From contig QPKB01000008.1 of NCBI GenBank assembly GCA_003546025.1, positions 14,238,310 to 14,302,309 of the forward strand: a DNA stretch of 64,000 nt, in the 5' to 3' direction. Below the pieces are notes generated by a model that worked only from the letters and a program-made list of their open reading frames with translations, had not been told where the DNA came from and ran no database searches. The position numbers and the translations under genes are program-made. Of this stretch, positions 35,412 to 47,690 are shown piece after piece (the first letter of the stretch is position 1; the number at the start of each line of letters is the position of its first letter). The stretch comes from Camphora micrantha. Its lineage: Eukaryota; Streptophyta; Magnoliopsida; Laurales; Lauraceae.

Positions 35412-38400
35412 CTAGGAGTCCAGTCTTGCCAACTCTGAACACAGCTCCAGTTTTCCCTTAGACACGACCTTAGTCATCATGTCGAAGGGATTCTTGTCAG
35501 TGTGAATCTTTTCCAGCTTCATGAGATTCTTTTCGATGACCTCACGAATCCAATGGTATCTCACATCAACATGCTTCGTGCGGGCATGGTATGCAGCGTT
35601 CTTGCTAAGATCCATAGCACTCTGACTATCACAGTAGACTACATACTCTCCTTGTTTCAAACCCAGTTCTTGAAAAAATTTCTTCAACCAAATCATCTCC
35701 TTCCCTGCTTCATTAGCAGCTATGTATTCTGCTTCGGTTGTAGATAATGCTGTACACTTCTGCCAGGAAATAGCTCCCCCTGCAAAAGTAAATAAGTACC
35801 CAGAAGCAGACAACCGACGATCAAGATCGCCTGCAAAATCAGCATCTGTAAAACCTTCAAGTACTGGTTTTGATCCTTCGAAACACAAGCAAAAATCTGA
35901 TGTACCTCTCAAATATTTGAAGATCCACTTCACTGCTTCCCAATGCTCTTTCCCAGGGTTAGAAAGGAATCTACTCACTAAACCCACTGCATGAGCAATG
36001 TCTGGCCGTGTACACACCATGGCATACATAAGACTCCCAACTGCTGAGGAGTATGGAACAGACATCATCCGTTCCTTTTCTTTATCTGTAGTAGGACACT
36101 GTCTCTTACTGAGCTTGAAGTGACTGGCTAAAGGCATGCTAATTGACTTAGCATCTTTCATGTTGAACTTTGCTAGCACCCGTTCAACATATTTCTCCTG
36201 TGACAACCACAGCTTCTTGGCATTCCTGTTACGACGTATTTGCATTCCCAAAATTTGTCGTGCGGGACCCAAGTCTTTCATGTCAAAAGTCTTTGACATG
36301 TCCCTTTTCAACCTGTCAATCATCTTACTATCATGTCCAACTATCAACATATCATCTACATATAAAAGAAGGATGATAAATTTGCCGTTACCAAATTTAC
36401 GAATATAAACACAGTGATCTGCAGCTGTCCTCCGGTGCCCTTGACTCACCATGAATGAATCAAACTTCTTGTACCACTGCCTCGGTGCTTGCTTTAGCCC
36501 GTAGAGACTCTTCTTTAACCTGCAAACCAACTGTTCTTTTCCTTCTACCTCAAACCCCTCCGACTGAGTCATGTAGATCTCTTCTTTCAGATCACCATGA
36601 AGAAATGCAGTCTTCACATCCATCTGTTCAAGTTCAAGGTCCATGCTGGCGACTAAACCCAAGACAACTCTGATAGAAGTCATCTTCACAACTGGAGAGA
36701 AGATTTCATCGAAGTCAATACCCTTCGTCTGCGCAAAGCCTTTAACCACTAGCCGTGCTTTGTGCTTTATCAGATTTCCACTGTCATCTCTCTTCAGCTT
36801 GAACACCCATTTGTTCTTCAAGACCTTCCTTCCGTTTGGAAGTTCCACCAGCTCATAAGTATTGTTCTTTTTCAAAGAACTCATCTCATCCTACATAGCC
36901 TTCATCCACTCATCTTTATCTTCATGAGTTTTAGCTTCTGAGTAGCTCTCTGGCTCCCCCTCATCAGTAAGCAAAATATAATCTGTTGCAGGATATCTTG
37001 TTGATGGTTGACGCTCTCGAGTAGACCTCCTCACCTGAGGTTCTGTGGTTTCTGACTGAGGAGACTGCTCCCCCTGCTCAACACCCTGTTCATGTGGCAA
37101 CCCTTGCGCCTCATTACGATCCGGATCGTTTTGTCCACCTTCTCCACCTGTAGTCTGCACTGGAGAAGGAGTCGGTGCGAGATCAACCACTCCATCAACA
37201 AATTCTTTAGACTTTTCAGTCTTCTCAATATCTCCAAAGAACTGATCTTCATGAAACACCACATCCCTACTTCTGATTATTTTTCTCTTCTCTGGATCCC
37301 ATAACCTGTAACCAAACTCAGCTCCACCATAGCCAAGGAAAATGCAACACACTGCCTTATCATCCAGTTTTGAACGCTGCTCCTTTGGTACATGTGCAAA
37401 AGCCTTGCACCCAAATACCTTCAAATGAGAATAAGAAACATCTTTACCTGTCCATTTTCTCTCTGGAAGGTCAAAATCCAAAGGAACTGAGGGAGACCTG
37501 TTAATCAGGTAAACGGCAGTCAGGACAGCTTCACCCCAAAATGGCTTGGGTAGCCGTGCCACTCTAATCATGCATCTCATCCTTTCAAGAATAGTGCGGT
37601 TCATTCTCTCTGCCACACCATTGTGCTGTAGAGTACCAGGAACTGTTCTTTCATGTCGAATACCATGCTTCGAGCAATAGCCTTTAAACTGGTTGGATGT
37701 GTACTCTCCACCATTATCTGTGCGAAGACATTTCAAGAGCTTTCCTGTTTCTCTTTCAACCATGACATGAAACTGTTGAAATACCTGGAACACCTGATCC
37801 TTCGATTTCAACGCATAAACCCAGACTTTCCTGGTTGCCTCATCAATAAATGTGACAAAAAACTTATTGCCACCCAATGACTCCACCTCCATGGGACCAC
37901 AAACATCAGAATATACCAAATCTAACAAATTAGATTTTATTGTTGATGTTTTAGAGAAAGATACTCTGTGTTGTTTACCAAACAAGCAATGATCACAAGG
38001 GTCAAGGGGTATACCTTTGGAGTAATGGATTCGATCTTTCTTTACCAATATCTGCAGTCCTTTCTCACTCATATGTCCCAGTCTCTTGTGCCATAGATTT
38101 GGAGAGGATTTGTCTTCAACAGCATTCAACACACCTTTGCATAGCTTCACATGTGTCTTATATAGCGTATTACATGCCTTCCCTCTCGCAACAATAAGAG
38201 ACCCTTTAGTGAGTTTCCATCTGCCATTTCCGAAGTAACTATCATAACCTGCACGGTCCAATGAAGTTCCGGAAATTAGATTCAACTGCAGATCAGGAAT
38301 ATGTCGCACATCTTTCAGCGTCATTGTGCAACCAATATCGGTTTGAATGCAGACATCACCGATCCCAACAATATTCGAATGACTTGTGTTGCCCATCTTC

Positions 38401-39362
38401 ACAGTGCCAAAGTCCCCTGCTTTGTATGTCGTGAACATCTCCTTACAAGGAGTAGCATGGTAGGATGCCGCTGTGTCAACAACCCACTCAACATGATCAT
38501 CTGCAACACTCAAACACTCTGCATCTTCACTGGCCAGTACCACTACTTCATTATCTAAAGTAGCTGTAGTGTTAGTGTCATTCTTCTGCTTATTGTTGGA
38601 TTCTTTCTTTTCCTTCAAGGTAAAGCAATTTTTCTTAATGTGACCCTCTTTGCCACAATGAAAGCATTTTTCAGACTTTTTCTTAGTCTGTGATCCACCT
38701 CTAGACTTGCCACGACCCTCCTTTGGTCCCTTACTCTTACTCCTCCCCCTATTCTCAGTAACAAAGGCCTGTGCATTATCTGTCCCTGCAGTTTTTCTCC
38801 TTGTTTCTTCATTCAACAAGCTATTAGTAACCTGACTCATTGATAACACACCATCTGGAGTAGAGTTGCTCACAGAAACAACTAATGTTTCCCATGTATC
38901 TGGTAGAGAGCTTAGAAGAAATAAAGCTTGCATCTCATCATCAAGGACCATCTTTATTGTTGCCAGCTCATTCACAATGCATTGAAAATCATTTATGTGA
39001 TCTTCAATTTTTCCACCCTCCTTGAATTTCATGTTCACAAGCTTTCTAATCAGAAAAGTTTTGTTCACTGCAGTTTTCTTTTCATATCTTTCTTCTAACT
39101 TCTTCCAAAGGGTATTCGCATTGGTTTCATTAGACACGTGATGAAATATACTGTTATCCACCCACTGTCTGATGCGACCAATGGTCTTTCTATGCATCTT
39201 TTTCCAATCTGGATCAGACATCTCTTTTGGTCTGGCAGCATCCCCTTCAACGGGATCATAGAGGTCTTTGCAATAGAGTATATCCTCCATCTTAGGTTTC
39301 CAAATCAACCAATTGGTATGGTTGAGTTTGATCATGGTAGTGTTCACAGTGTTGTTCTCCAT
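35412..39362 (-). pseudogene. copia gag-pol polyprotein with one in-frame TAG
   Basis: An ATG at 39362 opens a frame of 1317 codons (stop included), close to the ~1328 aa of Tnt1. Domains: gag; CCHC zinc knuckle C233-C246 (CX2CX4HX4C); protease with D296-T-A-A-S; integrase zinc site H425, H430, C456, C459; catalytic D486, D549, E585 (35 residues between the last two); reverse transcriptase with Y-V-D-D at about 1001-1004; RNase H with T-D-A-D, T-E-A-E-Y and D-S-Q-S. The only stop is codon 824 (TAG, 36891-36893), in the integrase-RT linker where relatives have Gln. RNase H lacks four residues usually present between I-S-W-Q and K-C (around 35760). An upstream TTG at 39392 is in frame but is not a likely start. 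Confidence 0.93.
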
Positions 39363-40308
39363 CTCAATTGAATAATCAAGAAATACAAACAACCTTCACT
39401 AACCTCAATTTCTGCACCAATCTGTAGATCTCGTCACCACGAGCACGCTGGAAGAAACGGATCTGAAATCCGACTTTGGATGACTCCGATATCGCAAAAA
39501 CTGTTTTCTGCGCTCCGATTGGTCAAACTTTCCTATTGACCGTCAAACTTCCAATCTTCTTCCACAGTTACGTAGATCTGCTTGCAAAGAGTCTGTAGGC
39601 GCAAACGGATCTCCGATCTAACCTCGGATGATCAAGATATTGACAAAACAAGTTTCAGCCGTCGATCTCGGTCAAACCCCTGCTGACCGTACTATTCGCT
39701 GATGTGGCGCTAATGTCAGCAACTGCTGGAATGGGCTTCCTGCTTCGCGGGTTAGGCCGAACTGACCCAAACCGAACCTGATCTGGTCTTGGATGTTAAC
39801 TGGGCTTCACAGAATGGGTCAGGTCAAAACTGACCTGACTTAAACTGACCCGCAATAGACCCAACAAGGGTCTTCTTCTTCAAACAGAACTGGGTTCTGC
39901 AACAGACCCAGCGCCTGCGATGCTGCCTTCTCGTTCCTCAAGTCCGGAAACGACACGACGGTGGCCGGCGATCCTACTCCGACGACAAGCAGGAAGTCCG
40001 GCAATGGTGCTGGAATTAACGGGATGGCGGCCCCTTCTCCTGTGCGCAGTAATGGCGGTGCGACTGAATCCGGAGAAATCCTGCGATTCCGGTATATAAT
40101 CTGGAAAAACCGAGAACGTAGGCACTGCAAATCCGATGCAAACAGAGCCCTTCTCCTCCCTCTGAATTTCCAGAGTCCTCTGCAACTCGGGAACAGTGTG
40201 GCCCACCTGTCTTTTCTGCAACGAAGACAACGTGCAGAAATACGGATCAATCCTTGATCCGATCCATCGATCGCAAACGCTGCACAATCCAATCCTAGAA
40301 AACCCTAG
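39363..40308 (-). other. copia untranslated leader
   Basis: About 950 bases between PBS and the gag ATG. Open frames on the minus strand (39840-40292 and 39880-40380) show no known domain and one crosses into the LTR, so I treat them as chance. Confidence 0.6.
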
Positions 40309-40320
40309 GCTCTGATACCA
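40309..40320 (-). other. primer-binding site (initiator tRNA-Met)
   Basis: TGGTATCAGAGC on the minus strand, two bases inside the 5' LTR; complementary to the 3' end of plant initiator tRNA-Met, standard for copia elements. Confidence 0.95.
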
Positions 40321-40322
40321 CT

Positions 40323-40643
40323 TGTTGTGCGCGTGTATGCGGAAACGTGAATTAATGCGATCGAGCAAACAATAAACCACACAAGATCAAGCAATCACAC
40401 ACAAGAGAATTACGTGGTTTGGCAATCTTGCCTACGTCCACGGGAAAGAAACTCGACTCTCCTTGGATTCACTCTCTGTATGATATGTTTTAGTCCATCA
40501 TGGATTACCCGTTACATCATATATATAATGCTCTCTTTCTTATCCCCCAAGAAACCCTATCTTAGTCAATAAGAAAGTCCTGGTACAATTACCAAAAATA
40601 CCCATGACTCTGAACCCATTAGTCCGGACCCACTAGGCCAACA
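40323..40643 (-). repeat. 5' LTR of the copia element
   Basis: 321 bp; carries the promoter (TATATATA near 40521-40528) for minus-strand transcription. Confidence 0.95.
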
Positions 40644-42673
40644 AGTACAGTTGTATAGTAAAATAATAAGTTCGACTTCTTCAATTGACCGTGATCTGCA
40701 CCCCTTAAATAAAAATTCTGGGTCCACCACTGCTTACTACACCATTACACCCAAACCAGTCGCTTCAATGCACCACTCTTCTCACTTGTTCAGCCCCACC
40801 TAGCCACATCTCTCTTTCATACACTCAAAATTCTTCTCACCGCTCTCTTTCAATTATCCTATGTCTCTCTCATTTTTAATCTGTTGCGCACATTCCCACC
40901 TATGCCTGAAGTTGATAGAAAGTAAATATTGGGGAGAACCAAGTTGATAAAAGGAATGCAAGGCCCGCATGTTTGCAGAGAATGATAGATTACATAGGAT
41001 CGAATTCATGCCAAATGATTAAAAATGAATATCCAATGTGAATATACAAAAAAGGACCATCAAAAAACATCTTCTTTAATGGAAAGTAAATCTTGAGGAG
41101 ATGGGAACCCTAGTAATTCAATATGTGGGAAATTTTCGGGGTTGTTCACCTTGTACACTTGTGATAGGAAAGTAAGATTTACATACGTGAGTGCTGCATG
41201 TGCAAATATTATACATGTGAAACACATTACCCTGTTTGTCAAAATCACCAATTTCACATTAGTAAATAAATATATGCAATGGTTTTACATGTATTTAGAT
41301 TTGTTTTAGAAGATCTCACAAATTTCTAAGAATCCATGAGGAATTAAGACATGCAACCGAATATCTTAATTTTTACCATTTACACAAGAATATTGAACAA
41401 TTCAAATCCTGAATTGAAGGCCCCACAAAAGTTCATAAAATTATATTTATAGATTGAGATTTTTTTCACAAATTACTCAAAATCTATAAAGAAATCTTAT
41501 CACCTTCAAGTTCTTCGAGTTTATAAATTAAATAAAAAAAATGGTTTGAATTACAAATATATGGTATCACATGAACTAGAAAAAATAATGTTTGGTTCAT
41601 GGAGTCCACTAACTGTAATCACCATTTAAGGGACTGAATTAGCTAGTTTTGGCAGGAGAAGTGTGAATCACTTTCACACATTAAAAAAAGAGATAATTAG
41701 CGAAAGGTCCCTCATATAGAACTTGTAAGGCCTCCAGTCCACCAACTTTTCTCCTAAGGCTTGTAGTCCATGCAGCTTGGACATATTTGGATGGGAAGTC
41801 CCTAGACACGTCACTTCATGGAGAGAGGTCCATGGACACGCCACCTCATACATTTTAATGACTGATTTGCCCTTTTAACTGATTAGGCATAAAATTTCAA
41901 AATCTTAAATTTTAAATCTTCCATTCTCCCTCTTCTTCTTCTTGTATCCAGACTTCTGCATGTGAATCTTGTTGCAGGAACAGGAGACTCATATCAGAGG
42001 GTTGATCAGAGAAGAAGAAGAGAGGTGAAGATCAATAGATCTGTTGGAGGGTCACGGTTCTCTCGTCAAGAGAAAGAAGATCCTCGTGTTGCAGAGAAAT
42101 GGTGAAGAAGAAAAGGAAGCAACTTCGCTGCTGTCGTCGATCGAAGAAGAAGAAGCAACTTCGCTGCCGTGACTAAGGAAGAAGAAGACCGGAGGGGATC
42201 TTAGAGGGCGTGACAGATTGCAGATCTGGAAAGGAAGAAGCAGGAAACCGGAGTTAGAGAGAGACGATCACCAGGTGGTCCACACGAGTTGCGGATCGCT
42301 GCTGCGTATCGCCGAAGTTGATCGGAAGATTTAGTGTCACCTGCTGCCACCGGAACCACGCGTCGCCGTCACTGACCAGAGGGAGAAGCGTTTGGAGAGG
42401 AGAAATCGGAGCCAAGCTTTGATTTGGGTTCTATTTTCGGCTGGGCCCTACCTCGCTGTGAACAGACGCCGGAAATTCTCTTCGCCGGAGTCGCCCTTGC
42501 GTGTGACAGGAGAAGAGCCGCAGCCCCTACCGTGGCCGAAGCAAGGAAGGAAAAAGAAGTCAGTTCTGGTTTCTGAACCAGAACAGAAGAACGAAGAAGA
42601 AGGGAGTTTTGGGTTGGGTCCAGTCCAGGTCGGCACGACCCGTTTGCAGAAAAAGCCCAGTAGCCAACCAGTC
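40644..42673. other. intergenic DNA, no gene supported
   Basis: The right flank of the copia insertion is AT-rich up to about 41900. From 41930 to 42660 the sequence becomes purine-rich and GC-richer, with GAAGAAGAAG runs. A 97-codon plus frame (42392-42685) and a 147-codon minus frame (42369-42812) cross it. Neither shows a domain and the minus frame begins in the minisatellite. Confidence 0.5.
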
Positions 42674-43575
42674 GAATTTTTGTAAAATTTATCTGAGTTT
42701 CTGTAAAATTTATCTGAGTTTTTATCAAATTTATCTGAGTTTCTGTCAAATTTATCTGAGTTTTTATCAAATTTATCTGAGTTTTTGTCAAATTTATCTG
42801 AGTTCTGAACAAATCTATCTGAGTTTTTGACTATTTATTTGAGTTTTGGAACAAATTTATCTTAGTTCTAAAAAAATACATCTGAGTTTTTGGAAAATTT
42901 ATTTGATTTTTTTAAAAATATAGCCGACTTTCTGACAAATTTATCTTCATTTTGAAAATTTTAACTGAGTTTTTGAATGAATATTTCTTTGTTTTTTTGG
43001 CAAATTTATTTGTATTTTCTTATATCTATTTGTGTTTTTGAATTTTATTTGTGTCTTTTAAAATTTATTTGTACTTTTTAAAATAATTTTAACTGAGTTT
43101 TGACAAAAATACTACTTGAGTTTTTGAAATTTTTTTCTGAAATTTGGAAAATTGGTTTATCTTAGTTTTGGAAAATGTATTTTCATTTTTTTAAATTTAT
43201 TTGCATTTTTTAATTTTATTTATGTATTTTGGATATTATTTGCATCCTTTGAAATTCATTTGCGTTTTTTGAAATTTATTTACATTTTTAATTTTATTTA
43301 CGTATTTTGGATTTTATTTGCGTCCTTTGAAATTCATTTGCGTCTTTTGAAATTTATTTGCATTTTCTGAATTTTCTTTGGATCTTTTGAGATTTATTTG
43401 AGTCTTTTAAAATTTATTTATAGTTTCTGAAATTTATTTTGATCTTTTTAAACTTATTTTCAGTTTTTTTAAATTTATTGCCTTTTTTTATAATTTATTG
43501 CGATTTTGAAATTATTGCATTTTTTAAATTTATTTGAGTTATTTTGAAATTTATTTGTGTGTTTTTAGAATTTAT
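42674..43575. repeat. decaying 21-bp minisatellite, ~900 bp
   Basis: From 42684 to about 42829 seven near-exact units of 21 bp follow AAATTTATCTGAGTTTNTNTC. Because 21 is a multiple of three, the minus strand reads as seven-residue repeats of the form T-Q-I-N-L-T-K. Beyond 42830 units of 20-21 bp continue but degrade to forms like GAAATTTATTTGCGTTTTTTG. A ~79-bp higher-order unit is duplicated at 43202-43280 and 43281-43358. Confidence 0.8.
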
Positions 43576-43732
43576 TTGAAAATCTCATGATTCCATTAAT
43601 CGTGGCCCATTGAATGATAGTTGACTATTATTAAGGGATATCCCATTAATTATGGGATATGATTTAAAGAAATGGTAAATTAGACATATCAGGTATGAGA
43701 ATCTGTTAGAGGACTTTTGGCTGCATGACTCT

Positions 43733-44802
43733 TTTTTTTTGTAGATTGTTTGCAATAAAGTCATACTTTGAGGACCTCTCGCCGAATGAAAAAAAAAATA
43801 AATATAATGATGTGTAACCATGTCCGGATGCGTTCCCATTAAACCCCAACCGAAAGGGCTCTCTCTCTCTCAAAAGGCATGTTTCTCTTATCTCTCTTGG
43901 GATCAATGGTTTTTGGTTGTTCATAAAATAGTCAGAAAAGAAACCAAGTTTGCTGAACAGAAACTTTCAGACTGGAGAAGTTGATGAAATAAAGCTTCAT
44001 TTTTTATTTTTTTTTCAATTGAATTGATTTTGCATCACAAGTGTTTGATGAAATGCCTAAGGAAGAAAGTAATTGTCTCTTCAAAATTCAAAATTGGGTT
44101 CCAGTAGATGGCGTGATCTTCGTTTGATGGTTTCACCCCTTGGGTTTTTTTTTTCTTTTGATAGCAGGGAATGCCCCTTGGAGCTGATTTTCGTTTTGGG
44201 TGGCTGGCCAATCCATAACCCATCTCTTAAAATTGAAAGAAAAAGAAAAAAAAATGAGGTTGGGTCACTGGCTCCTTGAGGTATAAGAAGGGTTTTTAGG
44301 TTACCCATCAAGTGAAAATCAGATTTGTTGGAGATCTCTAGCTGTTCAATCTGAGTCCATGAATGGACAGTTTATATATAACTGCCATTTTGATGGCCTT
44401 GTATTGATATTGATAGCTAGAAACACATAGGAATTTAATTTCTGGTAAATGGTCAATCCACAAACTCCATTGTAGCTAAAAAAAATGCCACATTTTGTAT
44501 TTTTTCAATTGCTGAAGAGAACTGAAAACTTAACTAAAGAGGGTCTGAGTCTCTTATTTCACATGGCCTGGTTCCACTAACAAGCCACTTTTTGTTGACC
44601 AATTTGTCTATAAACCATTAGAGCTCTGTGTATAACCTGTATTTTGTTTGATTATTTTGACTGAACATGGAATGGCTTTTCCTCATTTCTTTATGCAAGC
44701 AAGAATCCCAAGGTATTTTGGGTGCTATTTTTAAAAGCCTTCTAAATGGCTCTACTGTGTTTCCTTTTCAGTTTTTTATAAGTTCCCTTGATCATTTCTT
44801 CA
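43733..44802. other. upstream region of the CCMH pseudogene, arm A
   Basis: No gene was seen in about 1.07 kb. The pyrimidine-rich TTTCCTTTTCAG near 44760-44771 could be the acceptor of a 5'-UTR intron of CCMH. Confidence 0.45.
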
Positions 44803-47212
44803 ATGGATGAGGAGGCAGTGAAGAAGGCGCAAACACTGGAAGCTCGTGCAAGAAGTATATGTCAAAATGTCCGTTGTACTGAATGTGGTAGTCAGTCTAT
44901 CGAAGATTCCCAAGCAGACATTGCCATTCTCCTTAGGAAGGTACTTTCTACTTAGTAGTTAGTACTCATTTAATTTTCTTTTCCTTTCCTTTCCTTTTCA
45001 GGAGATGGTTACATGTTTTTTTATATGTATATGTTGGAGGCCCTGAACTTGTTTTCTAAGGGGCTGTTTGGTTGCAAATTCCAAAGGCTGTAATTCCAAT
45101 TTTTTTTTCCAGAAATTTCATACATTTTGAGAAATTCCAGCATTTTCTAGCAACTGGACTTTTCATTTGCTCTCTCAAACTCCAGTTCCTCTAGAATCCA
45201 AACTTCAAATTATTTGAAAAATTGTAACTTTTTCCCCATATAAATTCCAGTTCCAATAGAGAGCTTAGTCAGGAGAATTCCAGTCATCTCATAATTCTGA
45301 ATATTTTAAATTATAAGTTGGTTTGAATTTCTACCAAATGGACCATTGGAAAACTTCGGCTACCCAGCCGACTGCCCGACTGCCAATGAATGTTCCTTTC
45401 ATCTGGCTTGGGAACAGCATGTGACAACTTAACTAATGGCACATTGCGGAGTGGGAACTTGGCAGCCTAATTTACTTTATCTGACCTAATTCACAATTTT
45501 ACAGCTGCAATCTGAATAATGTTTTGATCTCTATTTTGGACCTTGATCTATGACTTAAGTGAACGTGGATTTTTCGGCCAAGCATTTTTTTCCCAGTCTC
45601 GAAAGAGCTTTATGCTGGAAGACAACCCTGCCTGCTGATAGATGTAGGCTTGATTAATAGTTAATTGAAGGGCCATGCCCAGGTGATCAAAACCCAGCCA
45701 GAGCCATTGCTGATACTTTCACATATCAGGCACATGCTTTACTTTAGGTCCATTTGGTAAATGTACTGAACCAGCGTCTTTTTTTTTTTTTTGATAACCC
45801 TGAACCAGGGGTTTCCAGCTGATTAGTTAATAAGAAGCCAACCTATTGTCATGCCTAGTCGCCTACTTTGCTTAGCTGCCCATGCTGGCATCCATGTCCA
45901 AGTTACATGCTTTACATTAAGTAGAAGAATGCAAAAGACGGTATCTGGATTATACATGGGGAAGATTGTGAAGGAATGTCATTAATGAGCTGCATAATAT
46001 CCAATAAGTTGCCATTTTTAAGACGATCCAAATATCTCCATCATCGGGCTGTTATAAATGCCATTTTGCATGATATGGGTACTTGTAGAATCTATGTGAG
46101 ATATGTTTCAGTTTTTCACGGCTTTTCTATCAAAAAATATGTGAGCATTGCAAGCATATACACAAATGTTGATAGGAGATATTTTAAATTAGGGAGAATG
46201 GGAATACGTTGAACAGACACTCATGTTTCTGTGTCAATCAGATCAGACCTTTCAAAAAAAAAAAAGTTTCTGTGTCAATCAGACAATTGTTAAATGAGTC
46301 TAAAGCCTAGACCTGCCTCTATACCCCAGATAAGTAGCTTAGGTTTTATTTTCTCCAATTGATCATCTAAACATCCATTTGTCTCTGTTACCAACTTTCT
46401 TGCTACTTGCAGCTTATTCGTGATGAAGTATGAGCTGGCAAAACTGATAAGGAGATTTTGGAGAGACTGTACTATATGTTCCACGTTTTGATATGCAGAC
46501 TGCAGCTATATGGCTATCACCGGTAGTCATGATGTTCTTCCATCTCAGTTTAGCACTCATGACTCCTATACTTTATAGGAGACGAGAAATTTTTTCCTAG
46601 CCTTGGGTGTCTTTTTTCAAGAAACCTTTTTTTATTTTAAATTTTTAGTGTATCATTGACTATCTTGGTATGTGTGACATGTATGATGATTTTGACTGTT
46701 TCACTGTTTGGATAGATCACTGCCTAGAACTTAAGCTGATTGTGCAATCCTAACCTTTCATCTTAAGAGTATTTATAATGTAGTTGTGACCTATAACTTT
46801 CCAAATGGGAATAGTTAGGATTGTCAAGTGAGTTTGAGTGCTTGCACATTTAGAGTAGGTCCTAATGGATGAAGAGCTCTGAATTCTGATCTCATACATG
46901 TTTTCTTCAATCAATGAGTGGGAAATCTCATTCCAGTAAGGATGGGCATTGCCATTTTTGTTTGGTTCAGATACCCTACAGATTTTGTGTGTACTGTCCA
47001 AGCATATGCCTGTTTTTTAGTTTACACCACATGCTGTATGGATCCTTCTTTTACAGATCAATGAAATTTTGTTATCGATCAGTAAAAAAGGCCGTAAGTA
47101 TTCAACACACGATACATTCCATTCAGCTGTCCACCAAGCATACAGATGAGTTCAAGTGACCACCCTAGTTTGTTGCATTGTATTTTGTGATTCTGTGATG
47201 CAATGTGGTTGT

Positions 47213-47254
<42 letters not shown>

Positions 47255-47690
47255 TTTTTAAAGCTGTTTGATGCACTTTTTAAGTTTGTTCAACACTGGA
47301 CTTTGATAGTTTGCATGCAGTCCCATCTGTGACCTCTTGGCTAGATGTGTTACATTTTTATGTTTACTAGTTACATTGGTCATCTGGCTGCTTCCACTTT
47401 ACTCGTAAACATGTGTATCTCCTCAAAGATCAATTACTAATAGTTCACTAATTTGTGTACAGTTCATGATTGTTGGAGCAGCTGCAGGCATGTGGGCTTA
47501 CCAGAAGCACAGGCATAAGAACAATGTCCACATCATGGCATTGAACCTTTTGAGAGGAGTGGCATTGACTCTGAGGGAGAGGGAAACAATGCTTGACATC
47601 CTTGACACCCCCTCCACCCCAGAGAAGGAAGTGGGGATTTTAACATGTGATGCTCAATCCTTGGTCAATTGGTTCAGATGGTCTTGCTGA
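44803..47690 (+). pseudogene. CCMH: CCMH (cytochrome c maturation, thioreductase-like), arm A
   Basis: CCMH is an inner-membrane protein of plant mitochondria that helps reduce apocytochrome c for haem attachment. Exon 1 (44803-44940, 46 codons, donor GTACTT) is intact and holds the catalytic R-C-T-E-C (R24-C28) inside Q-N-V-R-C-T-E-C-G-S-Q-S-I-E-D. Exon 2 (46413-46522, 110 bases instead of an expected ~132) is broken: L-I-R-D-E-V is followed by TGA (46431-46433, probably CGA to TGA), and about 22 bases are missing before the conserved V-L-Y-V-P-R-F-D-M-Q-T-A-A-I-W-L-S-P stretch. Exon 3 (47463-47690) encodes the membrane helix I-V-G-A-A-A-G-M-W-A-Y-Q-K-H-R and H-I-M-A-L-N-L-L-R-G, and is open in arm A. 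Confidence 0.88.
47214..47251. repeat. (CT)n microsatellite, arm A
   Basis: About 19 CT units in the second intron of the CCMH pseudogene. The arm B counterpart is at 60481-60519. Confidence 0.9.

Larger units (their letters stand above)
35046..40643 (-). mobile_element. complete Ty1/copia retrotransposon (Tnt1/Tork type)
   Basis: A 5598-bp element on the minus strand. Two 321-bp LTRs (35046-35366 and 40323-40643) have TG...CA ends and five differences, all transitions, so the insertion is young. Flanks are AGTAT (35041-35045) and AGTAC (40644-40648), a 5-bp target duplication with one change. PBS, PPT, gag, protease, integrase, RT and RNase H are in copia order. The coding region has one in-frame stop and one small deletion, so it is probably non-autonomous now. 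Confidence 0.97.

Noticed and set aside
35502..39371. Several plus-strand frames within the copia element
   Set aside because: They are shadows of the gag-pol frame on the minus strand.
39840..40380. 150- and 166-codon minus-strand frames in the copia leader
   Set aside because: They overlap each other in different frames, one runs into the LTR, and neither shows a domain. Best read as untranslated leader.
42392..42685. 97-codon plus frame rich in charged residues
   Set aside because: Low-complexity purine-rich DNA; no domain, no promoter, and it overlaps another frame on the opposite strand.
42369..42812. 147-codon minus frame with seven-residue repeats
   Set aside because: The repeats are a by-product of the 21-bp minisatellite and the rest shows no family motif.
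42684..42829. Possible CRISPR-like array
   Set aside because: The 21-bp units are contiguous with no unique spacers and the host is a plant. It is a minisatellite.
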